NCBI RefSeq assembly: GCF_013170705.1
Contig: NZ_CP033334.1
Span: forward strand, 1,364,001 to 1,428,000
DNA: 64,000 nucleotides
Source: Mesorhizobium loti
GTDB taxonomy: Bacteria; Pseudomonadota; Alphaproteobacteria; Rhizobiales; Rhizobiaceae
Direction: 5' to 3'
Notes under the pieces: generated by a model
Databases searched by the model: none
What the model was told of the DNA's origin: nothing
Seen by the model: the letters and a program-made list of their open reading frames with translations, nothing else
In this document: positions 1 to 9,904 of the stretch, piece by piece
How positions within the stretch are numbered: the first letter of the stretch is position 1
How the letters are laid out: every line of letters starts with the position of its first letter
Position numbers and translations under genes: made by a program

Positions 1-54
1 GCCGAAGCCGAAGAAACGGAGAACTACGTCTACTCCATAGCCCTCCAAAATTGA
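1..54 (+). CDS. possible 3' end of an upstream gene
   Basis: Reading frame 1 is open from the window edge to a TGA at 52-54 and would give a short acidic tail ending in YSIALQN. The other two forward frames are not better. The stretch is too short to assign a family, and the following 200 bases up to the azoreductase stop hold no convincing gene. This is a possibility only. Confidence 0.2.
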   Translation, partial: AEAEETENYVYSIALQN

Positions 55-259
55 GCGAATGGCGACAATTGGGGTGGGTAGCGGAGGTTAGCTATTGCAA
101 GGCAGACTGCCAAATCGGACGAGCGTGACCACGGTCTGCTTCTCGGCATGAACAGTGATCCGAAGGCAAGATGTGAGGACGGGCAGCGGCGATCTTGCGG
201 CACACCTGAACTCGGTGGAAAGCAAGCGGGCTCCATCGGGGGCGCATACTCCCGATCAA

Positions 260-877
260 TCAGGCGGCCGCAGCGCGATTGAGTTTCGGAACGACGGCGT
301 CGATGAACGTGTCCATCGTTGCTTCACCCATATCCACGGCCTTGGCACCTTCGCCATGGATAATCCTCACGTCGGTGATGCCGAGGACGTTGAGAATGGC
401 CTTGAGGTATCGGGGGGCAAAATTGAGGTGGTTGATGGGCGAGGCCTCGCCATAGATGCCGCCGGACGCCAGCACCACGGTGGCTCTCTTGCCGATCAGC
501 AGTCCCTTGCCGTCGAAGCCAAGCGTTACGCCCTTGCGCACGATGTGATCGATCCAGGCTTTGAGGCTGGCCGGGATATTGTAGTTGTAGACCGGCGTGG
601 CGATGACAAGCTCGTCAGCTGCCAGCAATTCGGCAACCAGCGCGTCCGAGAGACGCAGTTGCTCGGCCATGTCCGAGGTATGGGCATGCGGTGACGTGAA
701 ATAGGCCGACAACCACGGCATGGTCACGTGCGGCAGCGCATCCACGGCCAGGTCGCGCCGCACGACCGCGCCATCCGGGTGCACCTCGAGCCAATTGGCG
801 ACAAGGCGTTTGGTCAGCTGGCGGGAAATCGAAGCCTCGCCGCGCGCGCTGGTTTCGACAACGAGAAGGTTGGGCAT
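260..877 (-). CDS. azoR: FMN-dependent NADH-azoreductase
   Basis: A 205-residue flavodoxin-fold oxidoreductase that reduces quinones and azo compounds with NADH; cytoplasmic. The N-terminal FMN-phosphate loop SARGEASISRQ (residues 10-20) and the FMN ring-binding stretch PVYNYNIPASLK (95-106) are typical of AzoR, and the length is normal for the family. It is transcribed away from a LysR regulator 115 bp away, the usual arrangement for a regulator controlling its neighbour. The shared intergenic region has interspersed GATCAT/ATGATC-like half-sites around 960-1000. The family call is strong; the natural substrate is unknown. Confidence 0.9.
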   Translation of the reverse strand: MPNLLVVETSARGEASISRQLTKRLVANWLEVHPDGAVVRRDLAVDALPHVTMPWLSAYFTSPHAHTSDMAEQLRLSDALVAELLAADELVIATPVYNYNIPASLKAWIDHIVRKGVTLGFDGKGLLIGKRATVVLASGGIYGEASPINHLNFAPRYLKAILNVLGITDVRIIHGEGAKAVDMGEATMDTFIDAVVPKLNRAAAA

Positions 878-992
878 GGCGTCCTCAAGGTTTGGGCTAA
901 ACAGCCGGAACAGATGCGGACGATATAGGCTTTCTATCCAGCAGCAGGAGCGATAATAAAGTGATCATCTCTATCGGCTAATATGATGGATC

Positions 993-1892
993 ATGATCGG
1001 CAGTCTCAGCCTCGACCAGTTGCGCATCCTGGTGACCATTGCTGATGCCGGCAGCTTTTCGGCGGCCGGGCGGCAATTGCGCCGCGCGCAATCGGCAATC
1101 AGCCAATCGGTGGCGACATTGGAAGCCGCGCAGGGCGTCCAGCTCTTTGACCGCAGCACACATCGCCCCCGTCTGACTGAAACGGGCCGGGTTCTGGTCG
1201 ATCAGGCCCGGCTGGTGCTTTCGAGCGCGGCACGCTTCGAGGCCGTCGCGACCGGGGCGCGAGGCGGGGTCGAGCCCGAGCTTGCCCTAGCCATAGATCC
1301 GCTGGTGCCCACCGCCCCGCTTATCGAAAGCCTGCGCGCGTTGCACCAGGCCTATCCGCATCTTCCCATAAGCTTCTCGACCGAGGGCCTGGGCGGGGCG
1401 CTGCGTCGTTTGCGCAGCGGCGACGTCGCACTGGCCTTCTGCCTGCTGCTGCCGGTGGTGCCCGAGGACGTCGTGGCATTGCCGCTGCTGCGCATGGCGC
1501 TGACGCCTGTGGTCAGCGCCGATCACCCATTGGCAGCGCTTGGTCGTCCGGCAACCCGCAACGACCTGGAGCGCCATATCCAGCTCGTCCTGTCCGACCC
1601 GGTCGATCGGGAAGCGAACAATTACGGCCTGGCCAGCGCCACGCGGTGGCGCTTTGTCGACCTCGGCCGCAGGCTGGATTTCCTGCTGGCCGGCTTCGGC
1701 TGGTGCCGGATGCCGGAGCATCTGATTGCCGATCATCTCGCAGCCAGCGTTCTAGTTCGGCTCGAGCTGGCCGAAGATGCCCGTGACCCGGCAAACGCCC
1801 TGACCATCTACGCCGCTCGCATGGCGGACCATGAACCTGGCCCGGCCGGCCGGTGGCTCCTTAACGACCTGCAGGTCCGGCTGTCGCTCTGA
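993..1892 (+). CDS. LysR-family transcriptional regulator
   Basis: A 299-residue LysR-type regulator. The winged helix-turn-helix lies at about residues 4-62 (LDQLRILVTIADAGSFSAAG, then AISQSVATLE), followed by a periplasmic-binding-protein-like effector domain. ATG 993 puts the HTH at its usual distance from the N-terminus. It diverges from the azoreductase gene and probably regulates it and itself, a role inferred from position. The effector cannot be read from the sequence. Confidence 0.9.
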   Translation: MIGSLSLDQLRILVTIADAGSFSAAGRQLRRAQSAISQSVATLEAAQGVQLFDRSTHRPRLTETGRVLVDQARLVLSSAARFEAVATGARGGVEPELALAIDPLVPTAPLIESLRALHQAYPHLPISFSTEGLGGALRRLRSGDVALAFCLLLPVVPEDVVALPLLRMALTPVVSADHPLAALGRPATRNDLERHIQLVLSDPVDREANNYGLASATRWRFVDLGRRLDFLLAGFGWCRMPEHLIADHLAASVLVRLELAEDARDPANALTIYAARMADHEPGPAGRWLLNDLQVRLSL

Positions 1893-1959
1893 TCCGGTCA
1901 AACAGTTGTCGTCAGTATCGCCTAATCCCTGACATGTCAGTCGCCAGAACGAGCAGGGT

Positions 1960-3027
1960 TCATGTCACCTTGCTCAGTTCACGGATCGGGAGGCGGCTGA
2001 TGCTGTGGCCTGTGGCGGCTTCAGCCGCGCGGCGGAGCATGCGCGGGTCTGACGCTCCCTGATGGTCGAGCCGCGGCGTATAAGGCGCCTCCAGCCTTGC
2101 TGCCTCGTCGTCGGTGAGGCTGATCGAAAGGGAAGCCACAGCGTCGTCGATATGGTCTGGTTTCAGCGCACCGACGATCGGAGCTGCCACTACAGGATTG
2201 CGACGCAGCCAGGCCAGCGCAATCATTGACCGGCCGACGCCCCGTTCTTTCGCAATCGCCCCCACCGCATCGACAATCAGCTTGTCGCTGTCGGCAGTGG
2301 CTGCTCCCAGATTGTAGACGGCTTCGGTTTTCGCCCTTGCGGTGATCGCTCCCCACGGCCGGGCCAGCCGTCCGCGGTTGAGAGGGCTGTAGACAATGGT
2401 CTGCACCCCTTCGTCGATGCAAAGCGCATGCATCTCGCGCTCTTCCTCGCGGTCGAGAAGATTGTAGGTATCCTGCATCGACACGAAGCGGGCCCAGCCG
2501 TTGGATTTCTGCAGGTGTAGCGCTTTGCCGAATTCCCAGGCCTTCATGGACGATGCGCCGAGATAGCGGACCTTGCCGGCCTTGACGACATCGTTCAGGG
2601 CCTCGAGCGTTTCTTCCCAGGGGGTGGTCCTGTCACGACGATGGATTTGGTAGAGGTCGATATAGTCGCTGCCCAGGCGCCTCAGGCTCATATCGACTTC
2701 GGTCATGATCGCCTTGCGCGATAGCCCGATGCCATTGGGTCCGTCGCGCATTGGTGCGCTGAGTTTGGTGGCGATCACAACGTTTTCGCGGTGCGCAAAG
2801 TCCTTCAGTGCCCGCCCGAGGATCTCCTCGCTGGAACCGTTTGAATACAGATTGGCGGTGTCGAAGAAATTGATGCCCGCTTCGAGTGCGTGGCGAATGA
2901 GACGTCGACTTGCTTCCTCGTCGAGCGACCAGGAGGGGTAACCTCGCGATGGATTCCCGAACCCCATGCAGCCAATACAGATAGGCGAAATATCGAGGCC
3001 CGTCCGGCCGAGCTTGGCATATTGCAT
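1960..3027 (-). CDS. aldo/keto reductase
   Basis: A 355-residue NADPH-dependent oxidoreductase of the aldo/keto reductase superfamily, acting on aldehydes or ketones. The catalytic tetrad is visible: Asp56 and Tyr61 in FFDTANLY, Lys88 in ATKLS, His129 in YQIHRR. I chose ATG 3027 because a GGAG lies six bases upstream; an in-frame GTG four codons earlier (3039) is an alternative but would sit on that ribosome site. It diverges from a TetR repressor, and two palindromic operators lie between the genes, so repression by that TetR is likely. The physiological substrate is unknown. Confidence 0.9.
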   Translation of the reverse strand: MQYAKLGRTGLDISPICIGCMGFGNPSRGYPSWSLDEEASRRLIRHALEAGINFFDTANLYSNGSSEEILGRALKDFAHRENVVIATKLSAPMRDGPNGIGLSRKAIMTEVDMSLRRLGSDYIDLYQIHRRDRTTPWEETLEALNDVVKAGKVRYLGASSMKAWEFGKALHLQKSNGWARFVSMQDTYNLLDREEEREMHALCIDEGVQTIVYSPLNRGRLARPWGAITARAKTEAVYNLGAATADSDKLIVDAVGAIAKERGVGRSMIALAWLRRNPVVAAPIVGALKPDHIDDAVASLSISLTDDEAARLEAPYTPRLDHQGASDPRMLRRAAEAATGHSISRLPIRELSKVT

Positions 3028-3051
3028 GTCCGTCTCCACATCCGCTATATT

Positions 3052-3096
3052 CGGACAAATGTCCGCTTAGCGTTAAGTAACGGACAATTGTCCGTT
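3052..3096. promoter_or_regulatory. two TetR-type operator palindromes
   Basis: The 84-bp gap between the aldo/keto reductase and tetR genes holds two copies of CGGACA-N2-TGTCCG, at 3052-3065 and 3081-3094. The second extends to an 18-bp perfect palindrome (half AACGGACAA, 3079-3096). The centres are 29 bp apart, close to three helical turns. They probably bind the adjacent TetR protein and control both genes; binding is inferred from symmetry and position. Confidence 0.7.
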
Positions 3097-3111
3097 TAGT
3101 CAAGAGGCGAC

Positions 3112-3696
3112 ATGGCTGTAGAAGAGGAGGGATTGCGAGCAGACGCCCGCGCCAACCGAGATCGCATACTTGAGGTGGCACGAAAGGCCCTGACCGCCGA
3201 TCCCGAAACGCCGCTTAGCGCTATCGGCAAGGCAGCCGGAGTTGGGCAAGGCACGCTCTATCGCCACTTCCCGACCCGGGAAGCCCTGGCCCTTGCCATT
3301 TATCGCAAGGAGATCAACGCCCTTGCGGCTCTCGCATCCACGCTTGTGCAGGAGCATCCGCCGCTGGAGGCGTTTCGTCTGTGGTGTGCCCAGGTGGCGG
3401 ATTCCAGCGCCATGAAGCGCGGCGTGGCAAGGCTCCTGCAAGGGGCCACGTCCGAGGATGACGGACGCGAAACCTATCAGCAGATGCTGTTGGCGGTGCG
3501 TTCACTCATCGCCGCATGCGAGACCGCCGGCGCGATTGATCGCGATGCAAATGCCGACGATGTTTTGATGCTTCTCGGAGTCCTTTGGCAAATCCCATCC
3601 CATCGCGGGAGGGATGCACAGGCAGCGAGGATAATAGCGCTCATCTTCAGGGGGTTGGGTGCCGAAGACGAGCCAGGCAGCCGTGCTGGACCATGA
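3112..3696 (+). CDS. TetR-family transcriptional regulator
   Basis: A 194-residue TetR-type repressor. The N-terminal HTH reads AIGKAAGVGQGTLYRHFPTR at about residues 42-61, followed by a helical ligand-binding domain. The start is an ATG just after the second palindromic operator, which implies autorepression. It is divergent from the aldo/keto reductase, so the ligand may be a reactive carbonyl or a related xenobiotic; that part is inference. Confidence 0.88.
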   Translation: MAVEEEGLRADARANRDRILEVARKALTADPETPLSAIGKAAGVGQGTLYRHFPTREALALAIYRKEINALAALASTLVQEHPPLEAFRLWCAQVADSSAMKRGVARLLQGATSEDDGRETYQQMLLAVRSLIAACETAGAIDRDANADDVLMLLGVLWQIPSHRGRDAQAARIIALIFRGLGAEDEPGSRAGP

Positions 3697-3929
3697 AGCT
3701 CGTTCTTGTGTTGGAGCGCTTGTCGGGGTTCGTCGGGGTCTGCATGTATCGCGAACGCGGGTTTCACGCATTCGCTTTTAGGCGACCAACGTCAGAAATG
3801 GGGGCGTAAGCCGCTGTCGCCGCTCTCGAGATATCGGCCTGTAGCGTAGGATCGGCGGTTCGCTATGTCAGTTGGTGGCGATGCGGTGATCGGCGGCGAT
3901 AAGCACTATGGCGTATAATCGGCGGCGTA

Positions 3930-4019
3930 TGGCGGAGAGGGAGGGATTCGAACCCCCGATGGGCTTGCACCCATGCCGCATTTCGAGTGCGGTGCATTCG
4001 ACCACTCTGCCACCTCTCC
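3930..4019 (-). tRNA. tRNA-Ser(CGA)
   Basis: On the minus strand the 5' acceptor strand GGAGAGG (4019-4013) pairs with CCTCTCC (3940-3934), followed by discriminator G and an encoded CCA (3932-3930). The anticodon stem CCGCA/TGCGG encloses CTCGAAA, giving anticodon CGA. The long variable arm and the GGTTCGAATCC T-arm are typical of a class II serine tRNA. The gene is 87 nt without CCA. No integrase or gene fragment lies next to it, so it is not visibly used as an integration site. Confidence 0.95.
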
Positions 4020-4411
4020 GCGGTCATGGTCGGCCGTTGCCGGCGCGGCGCACTAGATAACGGCTGAACGGGCAGGTTACAAGGCCAAATCCACCGATAT
4101 TTGGCTTGCCCGACAAGCACGGGATTCACGGGCGGCATTGGCCCGGCAGGGCATGGCGGTCTTGACGGTCGTCGCCGATTTCTCCAGCGTGCCGCAGGCC
4201 TTGCCGCAAAAGATCGCCGGCCGGCCGGCCAAAGCAGTCCCGGCAACGGGTGTTGCCTTGACTCCCGCTCAACCTTCGGTTAGGGACAGCGCGCAATCGG
4301 CGTGGAGGGTTCTTCCGCGCCGCTTGTTTTTTGAACCCGCAGACTGACAAAAAGACGGCCGAACCGCCAGACGCGGTTCATCAAGGCCGACCGAACAGCG
4401 AAAGGCAAAAA
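4020..4411 (+). other. tRNA to rplU intergenic region
   Basis: This 392-bp stretch holds no convincing gene. A candidate sigma-70 promoter TTGACT-N17-TAGGGA lies at 4258-4286 with a weak -10 element. A possible leader hairpin pairs GGGTTC (4307-4312) with GAACCC (4333-4338) around a 20-nt loop, before the rplU start. Both are suggestions: the promoter would give a leader of about 120 nt, and the hairpin is weak. Confidence 0.35.
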
Positions 4412-5095
4412 ATGTTCGCAGTCATTAAAACGGGCGGCAAGCAGTATCGCGTCGCCGCCAACGATCTCCTGAAGATCGAAAAAGTCGAAGCCAATGTCGG
4501 CGATATCGTCGAGATCGGCCACGTGCTCGCGCATGGCGAGGGCGAGAATGTCACGTTCGGCGCGCCGTTCGTCGATGGCGCCCTGGTTACCGCCGAAGTC
4601 GTCGAGCAGGGCAAGAACCGCACGGTCATCGCTTTCAAGAAGCGCCGCCGCCAGAATTCGCGCCGCAAGATCGGCCATCGCCAGCTTTTGACCACCGTGC
4701 GGATCTCCGAGATCCTGCTGGGTGGCGCCAAGCCGACCAAGAAGGCGGCCGTGAAGGCGGAAGCCAAGGCCGAAGTCGCCGCCGAGGCCGCGCCGAAGGA
4801 AGCCAAGGCCAAGAAGGAAGCCAAGGCGGAAGCTGCACCGAAGGACGAGGCGAAGGCCGAGACGGCCGCCGCGCCGCTGTTCAAGGCGCCGAAAGGCGAG
4901 CCGGACGACCTGACCGTGATCAAGGGCATCGGCCCGGTCGCCGCCAAGGATCTCGCCGAGCAGGGCATTATCACCTTCGCGCAACTGGCCAAGCTGACCG
5001 ACAAGGACGTCGCCAAGATCGACGAGCACATGCCGTTCAGCGCCGACCAGATCAAGGACTGGCGCGAACAGGCCAAGGAACTGGCCAAGAAGTAA
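4412..5095 (+). CDS. rplU: 50S ribosomal protein L21 with HhH tail
   Basis: Large-subunit ribosomal protein L21, 227 residues. The ordinary L21 core is residues 1-104 ([14 protein letters not shown] start; [13 protein letters not shown] rRNA-binding stretch near 80-90). It is followed by a Lys/Ala/Glu-rich linker (about 105-160) and a helix-hairpin-helix domain (165-227, motif [20 protein letters not shown]). The typical bacterial L21 is about 103 residues, so the tail doubles its length; such extensions are known in Rhizobiales. ATG 4412 starts the conserved core exactly. It sits 98 bp before rpmA, the conserved L21-L27 pair. A related tail occurs on LivG in this window. Confidence 0.97.
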   Translation: MFAVIKTGGKQYRVAANDLLKIEKVEANVGDIVEIGHVLAHGEGENVTFGAPFVDGALVTAEVVEQGKNRTVIAFKKRRRQNSRRKIGHRQLLTTVRISEILLGGAKPTKKAAVKAEAKAEVAAEAAPKEAKAKKEAKAEAAPKDEAKAETAAAPLFKAPKGEPDDLTVIKGIGPVAAKDLAEQGIITFAQLAKLTDKDVAKIDEHMPFSADQIKDWREQAKELAKK

Positions 5096-5193
5096 TTTTT
5101 CCGGCGAAACATCAGCCGGATCGGACTTGAAACGGAACGCGAACGCGTTCATAAGGCCTTTTAGGCGCCTTGCGGCGCAACGGAGTTAGTTAG

Positions 5194-5463
5194 ATGGCAC
5201 ACAAGAAAGCTGGCGGCTCGTCGCGCAACGGTCGCGACTCGCATTCCAAGCGTCTGGGCGTGAAGAAGTTCGGCGGCGAAGCCGTCATCCCGGGCAACAT
5301 CATCATTCGTCAACGCGGCACCACCTGGCATCCCGGCGTCAATGTCGGCATGGGCACGGACCATACCCTTTTTGCGCTCGAATCCGGCGCCGTGACGTTC
5401 AACAAAAAAGCCAACGGCCGAACCTACGTATCGGTCAACCCGATTACCAAAGCCGCGGAGTAG
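5194..5463 (+). CDS. rpmA: 50S ribosomal protein L27
   Basis: Ribosomal protein L27, 89 residues, whose flexible N-terminus reaches the peptidyl-transferase centre. [20 protein letters not shown] is the family N-terminus with no cleavable extension. It lies downstream of rplU as in nearly all bacteria and is closed by a strong intrinsic terminator at 5533-5561. Confidence 0.98.
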   Translation: MAHKKAGGSSRNGRDSHSKRLGVKKFGGEAVIPGNIIIRQRGTTWHPGVNVGMGTDHTLFALESGAVTFNKKANGRTYVSVNPITKAAE

Positions 5464-5532
5464 CCGGTTCCGCACTAGAACACCGGCGCCCATCTCGGGA
5501 ACCGGTGTCTGGCAAAACCAGGAAAAGGATCA

Positions 5533-5561
5533 GGGGAGATGGGTTTCCATCTCCCCTTTTT
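5533..5561 (+). terminator. intrinsic terminator after rpmA
   Basis: A perfect 10-bp stem pairs GGGGAGATGG (5533-5542) with CCATCTCCCC (5547-5556) around a GTTT loop, followed by five T residues. It ends the rplU-rpmA transcript. An ATG at 5539 in frame with the next gene lies inside this stem, which argues for the later start of that gene. Confidence 0.9.
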
Positions 5562-5583
5562 CTTGTGCCTGGAGGATTTTCAA

Positions 5584-6171
5584 ATGGTTGCCGAAGCGGA
5601 AGACAGTGAAGACGAAAGTTACGCGATAGACTGCCCGGTGCTGGTCACCGAGCGGCTGGTGATGCGGGCGCCGCGCGAAGAGGACATCGCGCAACTGGTC
5701 GAGCTTGCCGACAACCGTCATGTCGCCGAAATGCTGGCGCGCATGCCGCACCCCTATGGCGAGGACGAGGCGCGCGCCTTCCTCGCCATGACCAGGTCGC
5801 GCCGGGCCGGCATTGCCTATGCCCTGACGCTGGCCGGCACCGACACTTTCGTCGGCTGCGCGGGCTTGAACACCACCGATCGCGGGCTGGAACTCGGCTA
5901 CTGGATCGGCGAACCCTACTGGAAGCGGGGCTATGCCACCGAGGCCGCCCACGCGCTGGTCGACCTCGCCTTCCAGAAGACCTCGATCCAGGTGCTGCAT
6001 GCCTCGACGCGGGTCATCAATCCGGCCTCGCGTCGGGTGATCCACAAGTGCGGTTTCCAGTATGCCGGCCAGGGCATGCTGAACTCGATCGTCGCCGGCC
6101 AGGTGCCGGTCGAGCGCTACAGGCTGGACCGCAAGACATGGACGAGCCTGCGCAACTGGGTACACTTTTGA
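5584..6171 (+). CDS. GNAT N-acetyltransferase (RimJ/RimL type)
   Basis: A 195-residue GCN5-related acetyltransferase of the Acetyltransf_3/RimJ-RimL type. It begins with TERLVMRAPREEDIAQLVEL, and the acetyl-CoA region is GYWIGEPYWKRGYATEA. ATG 5584 is chosen because GGAGG sits about nine bases upstream; the earlier ATG at 5539 is inside the rpmA terminator. The next acetyltransferase begins at or just after its stop codon, so the two are probably co-transcribed. The acetylated target is unknown. Confidence 0.85.
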   Translation: MVAEAEDSEDESYAIDCPVLVTERLVMRAPREEDIAQLVELADNRHVAEMLARMPHPYGEDEARAFLAMTRSRRAGIAYALTLAGTDTFVGCAGLNTTDRGLELGYWIGEPYWKRGYATEAAHALVDLAFQKTSIQVLHASTRVINPASRRVIHKCGFQYAGQGMLNSIVAGQVPVERYRLDRKTWTSLRNWVHF

Positions 6172-6191
6172 GCGATGGCGCCGTCAAGCCA

Positions 6192-6719
6192 ATGGTCTAC
6201 GACAGCAACGGTATCGAAACGATCGCGCCGATAACGCCCGGTGACATCGAAAGCTTTCATCGTGCGCTTGATCTCGTTGCGCGTGAGCGGAAGTACCTGT
6301 CCTTCCTCGAGGCGCCACCGCTGGATCAAACCCGGCGATTTGCGTTGGACCGCATCGCGAAAGGCGATCCGGGGTTCGTGGCCGTCATTCGTGGCGAGGT
6401 CGTCGGTTGGTGCGACATCACCCGCCATGACCGGCTCATCCATGCCCATCGCGGCAGTCTCGGAATGGGAATTGTTGCCTCCCATCGCGGGCGCGGGCTC
6501 GGATCGCGGCTTATCCATGCCGCCTTGGCGCAGGCACGCAAGACCGGCTTTGTCCGCGTCGAGCTGTCCGTACACGCCGACAATGCCCGCGCCATCGCTC
6601 TTTACGACAAGGTCGGGTTTGTCAGGGAAGGTGTGCAGCGCGACGCTATCTGTATCGACGGGCAATACGGCGATACGATCATGATGGCGATCGTCGAACG
6701 CGAAAACGCAGCCGGATGA
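6192..6719 (+). CDS. GNAT N-acetyltransferase
   Basis: A 175-residue GNAT protein with the acetyl-CoA loop VASHRGRGLGSRLI and the downstream NARAIALYDKVGF motif shared by many acetyltransferases. ATG 6192 starts the conserved part; a TTG at 6168 overlapping the stop of the upstream acetyltransferase gene is an alternative that would couple translation. Two adjacent GNAT genes with low mutual likeness suggest separate substrates. The 3' end faces an oppositely directed gene 7 bp away. Confidence 0.83.
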   Translation: MVYDSNGIETIAPITPGDIESFHRALDLVARERKYLSFLEAPPLDQTRRFALDRIAKGDPGFVAVIRGEVVGWCDITRHDRLIHAHRGSLGMGIVASHRGRGLGSRLIHAALAQARKTGFVRVELSVHADNARAIALYDKVGFVREGVQRDAICIDGQYGDTIMMAIVERENAAG

Positions 6720-6726
6720 AGAGTCG

Positions 6727-7596
6727 TCAGCCCAGTTCGACCCATACGGGCAGGTGGTCCGAACCCGCTGCTTTCCGGTCGACCCACAGGCGCTGCAGCG
6801 AACGGGCAAGCGAGGCGCTGGTGAAGACATAGTCGATGCGCTTGTGACGGCTGGCATTGGCAGGGTCCTTGGGGTCGACCCAGCTGACGAGATCGGCGCC
6901 GGCGACATCAAGGCGCACGGCGGCGTCGACCGCGAAGTCGGCGGTCAGCGGCATGCCGAATTCATGGTCCGGCCGGCCGGCGAGTTCGACATATTCGGGC
7001 GAGGCGGCCAGCATGTTGAAATCGCCCATGGCCACAAAGGCCTCCGGATGCGGCAGTTCCGGCAGGCCGATCTCGGCGACGCCGGACAGCGCGCCGCCTT
7101 CGAGCGCGTAGTTCAACAGGCGCCGGCGCAGGAACTGGATCTGGCTGGCGCGCTCCACAGGGCTGCGATGATCGAGATGGATGGAATAGAAACGGATGAA
7201 ACCAAGCGACGTCTCGATCAGTGCCTCCAGCGCGCCGCGCTGGAAGTTCATCATCTCGAAGCTGCGGCTGCGCGGCAAAAGCAGGTTGCGCGACAGATGA
7301 ATGGGCGTCTTGGACAGCACCATGTTGCCGAGCTGGAAGGTCGTGGTGATGGCGCGGCCGTTTTCGACGCGCGAACCGATATTGGCCTCGAAATTGCTGC
7401 CATAGACGGCGAAATAGTCGGGCAGCGCCTCGCCGATCTCGGTGACCATGTCGCGGCTGCCGTTCCTGGGGTTGTTGCGGGTGACCTCCTGCAGCGCGAT
7501 CACGTCGGCGCCGCGCACCGCGTCGGCAATACGCGCGACATCGTAGTGCCCATCAAGACCGATGCCGTACTGGATGTTGTAGGTTACAAGCTTCAT
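6727..7596 (-). CDS. endonuclease/exonuclease/phosphatase family protein
   Basis: A 289-residue protein of the EEP (DNase I-like) superfamily. The metal and catalytic motifs occur in order: TYNIQYG near the N-terminus, ALQEV, HLDHRSP, GDFNM, RIDYVF and a C-terminal SDHLPVW. The superfamily hydrolyses phosphodiesters in nucleic acids, phosphoinositides or sphingomyelin; nothing in the sequence decides which. No signal peptide is visible. It is convergent with the GNAT gene and divergent from obgE. Confidence 0.82.
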   Translation of the reverse strand: MKLVTYNIQYGIGLDGHYDVARIADAVRGADVIALQEVTRNNPRNGSRDMVTEIGEALPDYFAVYGSNFEANIGSRVENGRAITTTFQLGNMVLSKTPIHLSRNLLLPRSRSFEMMNFQRGALEALIETSLGFIRFYSIHLDHRSPVERASQIQFLRRRLLNYALEGGALSGVAEIGLPELPHPEAFVAMGDFNMLAASPEYVELAGRPDHEFGMPLTADFAVDAAVRLDVAGADLVSWVDPKDPANASRHKRIDYVFTSASLARSLQRLWVDRKAAGSDHLPVWVELG

Positions 7597-7671
7597 ACCG
7601 ACATCTCTCCGACCGACCCCACACGGCCATCGTCACAAAACGGTCTCGCCCTTCGCCGCGCCTTGGTTTAG

Positions 7672-8760
<1,089 letters not shown>

Positions 8761-8764
8761 TGCC

Positions 8765-9901
8765 ATGCAGTCGCTGAAAAAATACCGGCGCATCACCGTC
8801 AAGATCGGCTCGGCGTTGCTGGTCGACCGCGCGAGCGGCCTGAAGCGCGACTGGCTGGCTTCGCTCGCCGACGACATCGCCGTGCTCGCCGAGGGCGGCG
8901 CCGAAATCCTCGTCGTGTCGTCCGGTGCCATCGCGCTTGGCCGCACCATCCTTGGCCTTGGCAAGCGCGCGCTGAAGCTCGAAGAGAGCCAGGCGGCTGC
9001 CGCCGTCGGCCAGATCGCGCTCGCCGGCGCCTGGTCGGATGCGCTCGGCAAGGGCGCCCTGAGATCGGGCCAGATTCTCTTGACCCTTGGCGACACCGAG
9101 GAACGCCGGCGCTATCTCAACGCGCGGGCGACGATCTCGACGCTGCTCAAGATGAAGGCGGTGCCGGTCATCAACGAGAACGACACGGTCGCCACCTCCG
9201 AAATCCGCTATGGCGACAATGACCGGCTGGCCGCGCGTGTCGCGACGATGATGGGCGCCGATCTTTTGGTGCTGCTCTCCGACATTGACGGCCTCTACAC
9301 CGCACCGCCGGCGCGCGATCCCCAGGCCAAATTCATTCCGGTGGTCGACCGCATCACGCCAGATATCGAGGCGATGGCGGGAGCGGCCGCGTCCGAGCTG
9401 TCGCGCGGCGGCATGCGCACCAAGCTCGACGCCGGCAAGATCGCCACCGCCGCCGGCACCGCCATGATCATCACTTCGGGCACGCGGCTGTCGCCGCTGA
9501 TGGCGATCGAGCGCGGCGAGCGCGCGACCTTCTTCCGGCCCAGCGCCAATCCGGTCAAGGGCTACAAGACCTGGATCGCCGGCCAGCTCGAACCGGCCGG
9601 CCGGCTGACGGTCGATGCCGGCGCCGTTGGCGCGCTCACATCGGGCAAATCGCTGCTGCCTGCCGGCGTCAAGCTGGTCAGCGGCAATTTTTCGCGCGGC
9701 GACACGGTGGCGATCCTGTCGCCCGAGGGCCGCGAGATCGCGCGCGGCCTGGTTGCCTACGATGCCGCCGATGCCGTAAGGATCGCTGGCCTGAAGACGG
9801 CCGAGATCGAAACCGTGCTCGGTTACGAAGCGCGTTCGGCGATGATCCACCGCGACGACCTCGTGGTGAGTCACGCCGGGGGCGATATAAGCGGAGGATG
9901 A
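8765..9901 (+). CDS. proB: glutamate 5-kinase
   Basis: The first enzyme of proline biosynthesis, phosphorylating L-glutamate with ATP; 378 residues. The amino-acid-kinase domain comes first ([38 protein letters not shown]) with a C-terminal PUA domain (about 280-365). ATG 8765 lies four bases after obgE; an in-frame ATG inside obgE (8705) would add unrelated residues. It is followed by proA after three bases, and feedback inhibition by proline is the known family control. Confidence 0.96.
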   Translation: MQSLKKYRRITVKIGSALLVDRASGLKRDWLASLADDIAVLAEGGAEILVVSSGAIALGRTILGLGKRALKLEESQAAAAVGQIALAGAWSDALGKGALRSGQILLTLGDTEERRRYLNARATISTLLKMKAVPVINENDTVATSEIRYGDNDRLAARVATMMGADLLVLLSDIDGLYTAPPARDPQAKFIPVVDRITPDIEAMAGAAASELSRGGMRTKLDAGKIATAAGTAMIITSGTRLSPLMAIERGERATFFRPSANPVKGYKTWIAGQLEPAGRLTVDAGAVGALTSGKSLLPAGVKLVSGNFSRGDTVAILSPEGREIARGLVAYDAADAVRIAGLKTAEIETVLGYEARSAMIHRDDLVVSHAGGDISGG

Positions 9902-9904
9902 GCC

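Noticed and set aside
3930..4019. tRNA-Ser as an integration site
   Set aside because: No duplicated tRNA 3' end, integrase or foreign gene block is adjacent.
4280..5152. A 290-codon minus-strand frame rich in Leu/Gly/Arg
   Set aside because: It is the complement of the repetitive Lys/Ala-rich rplU linker.
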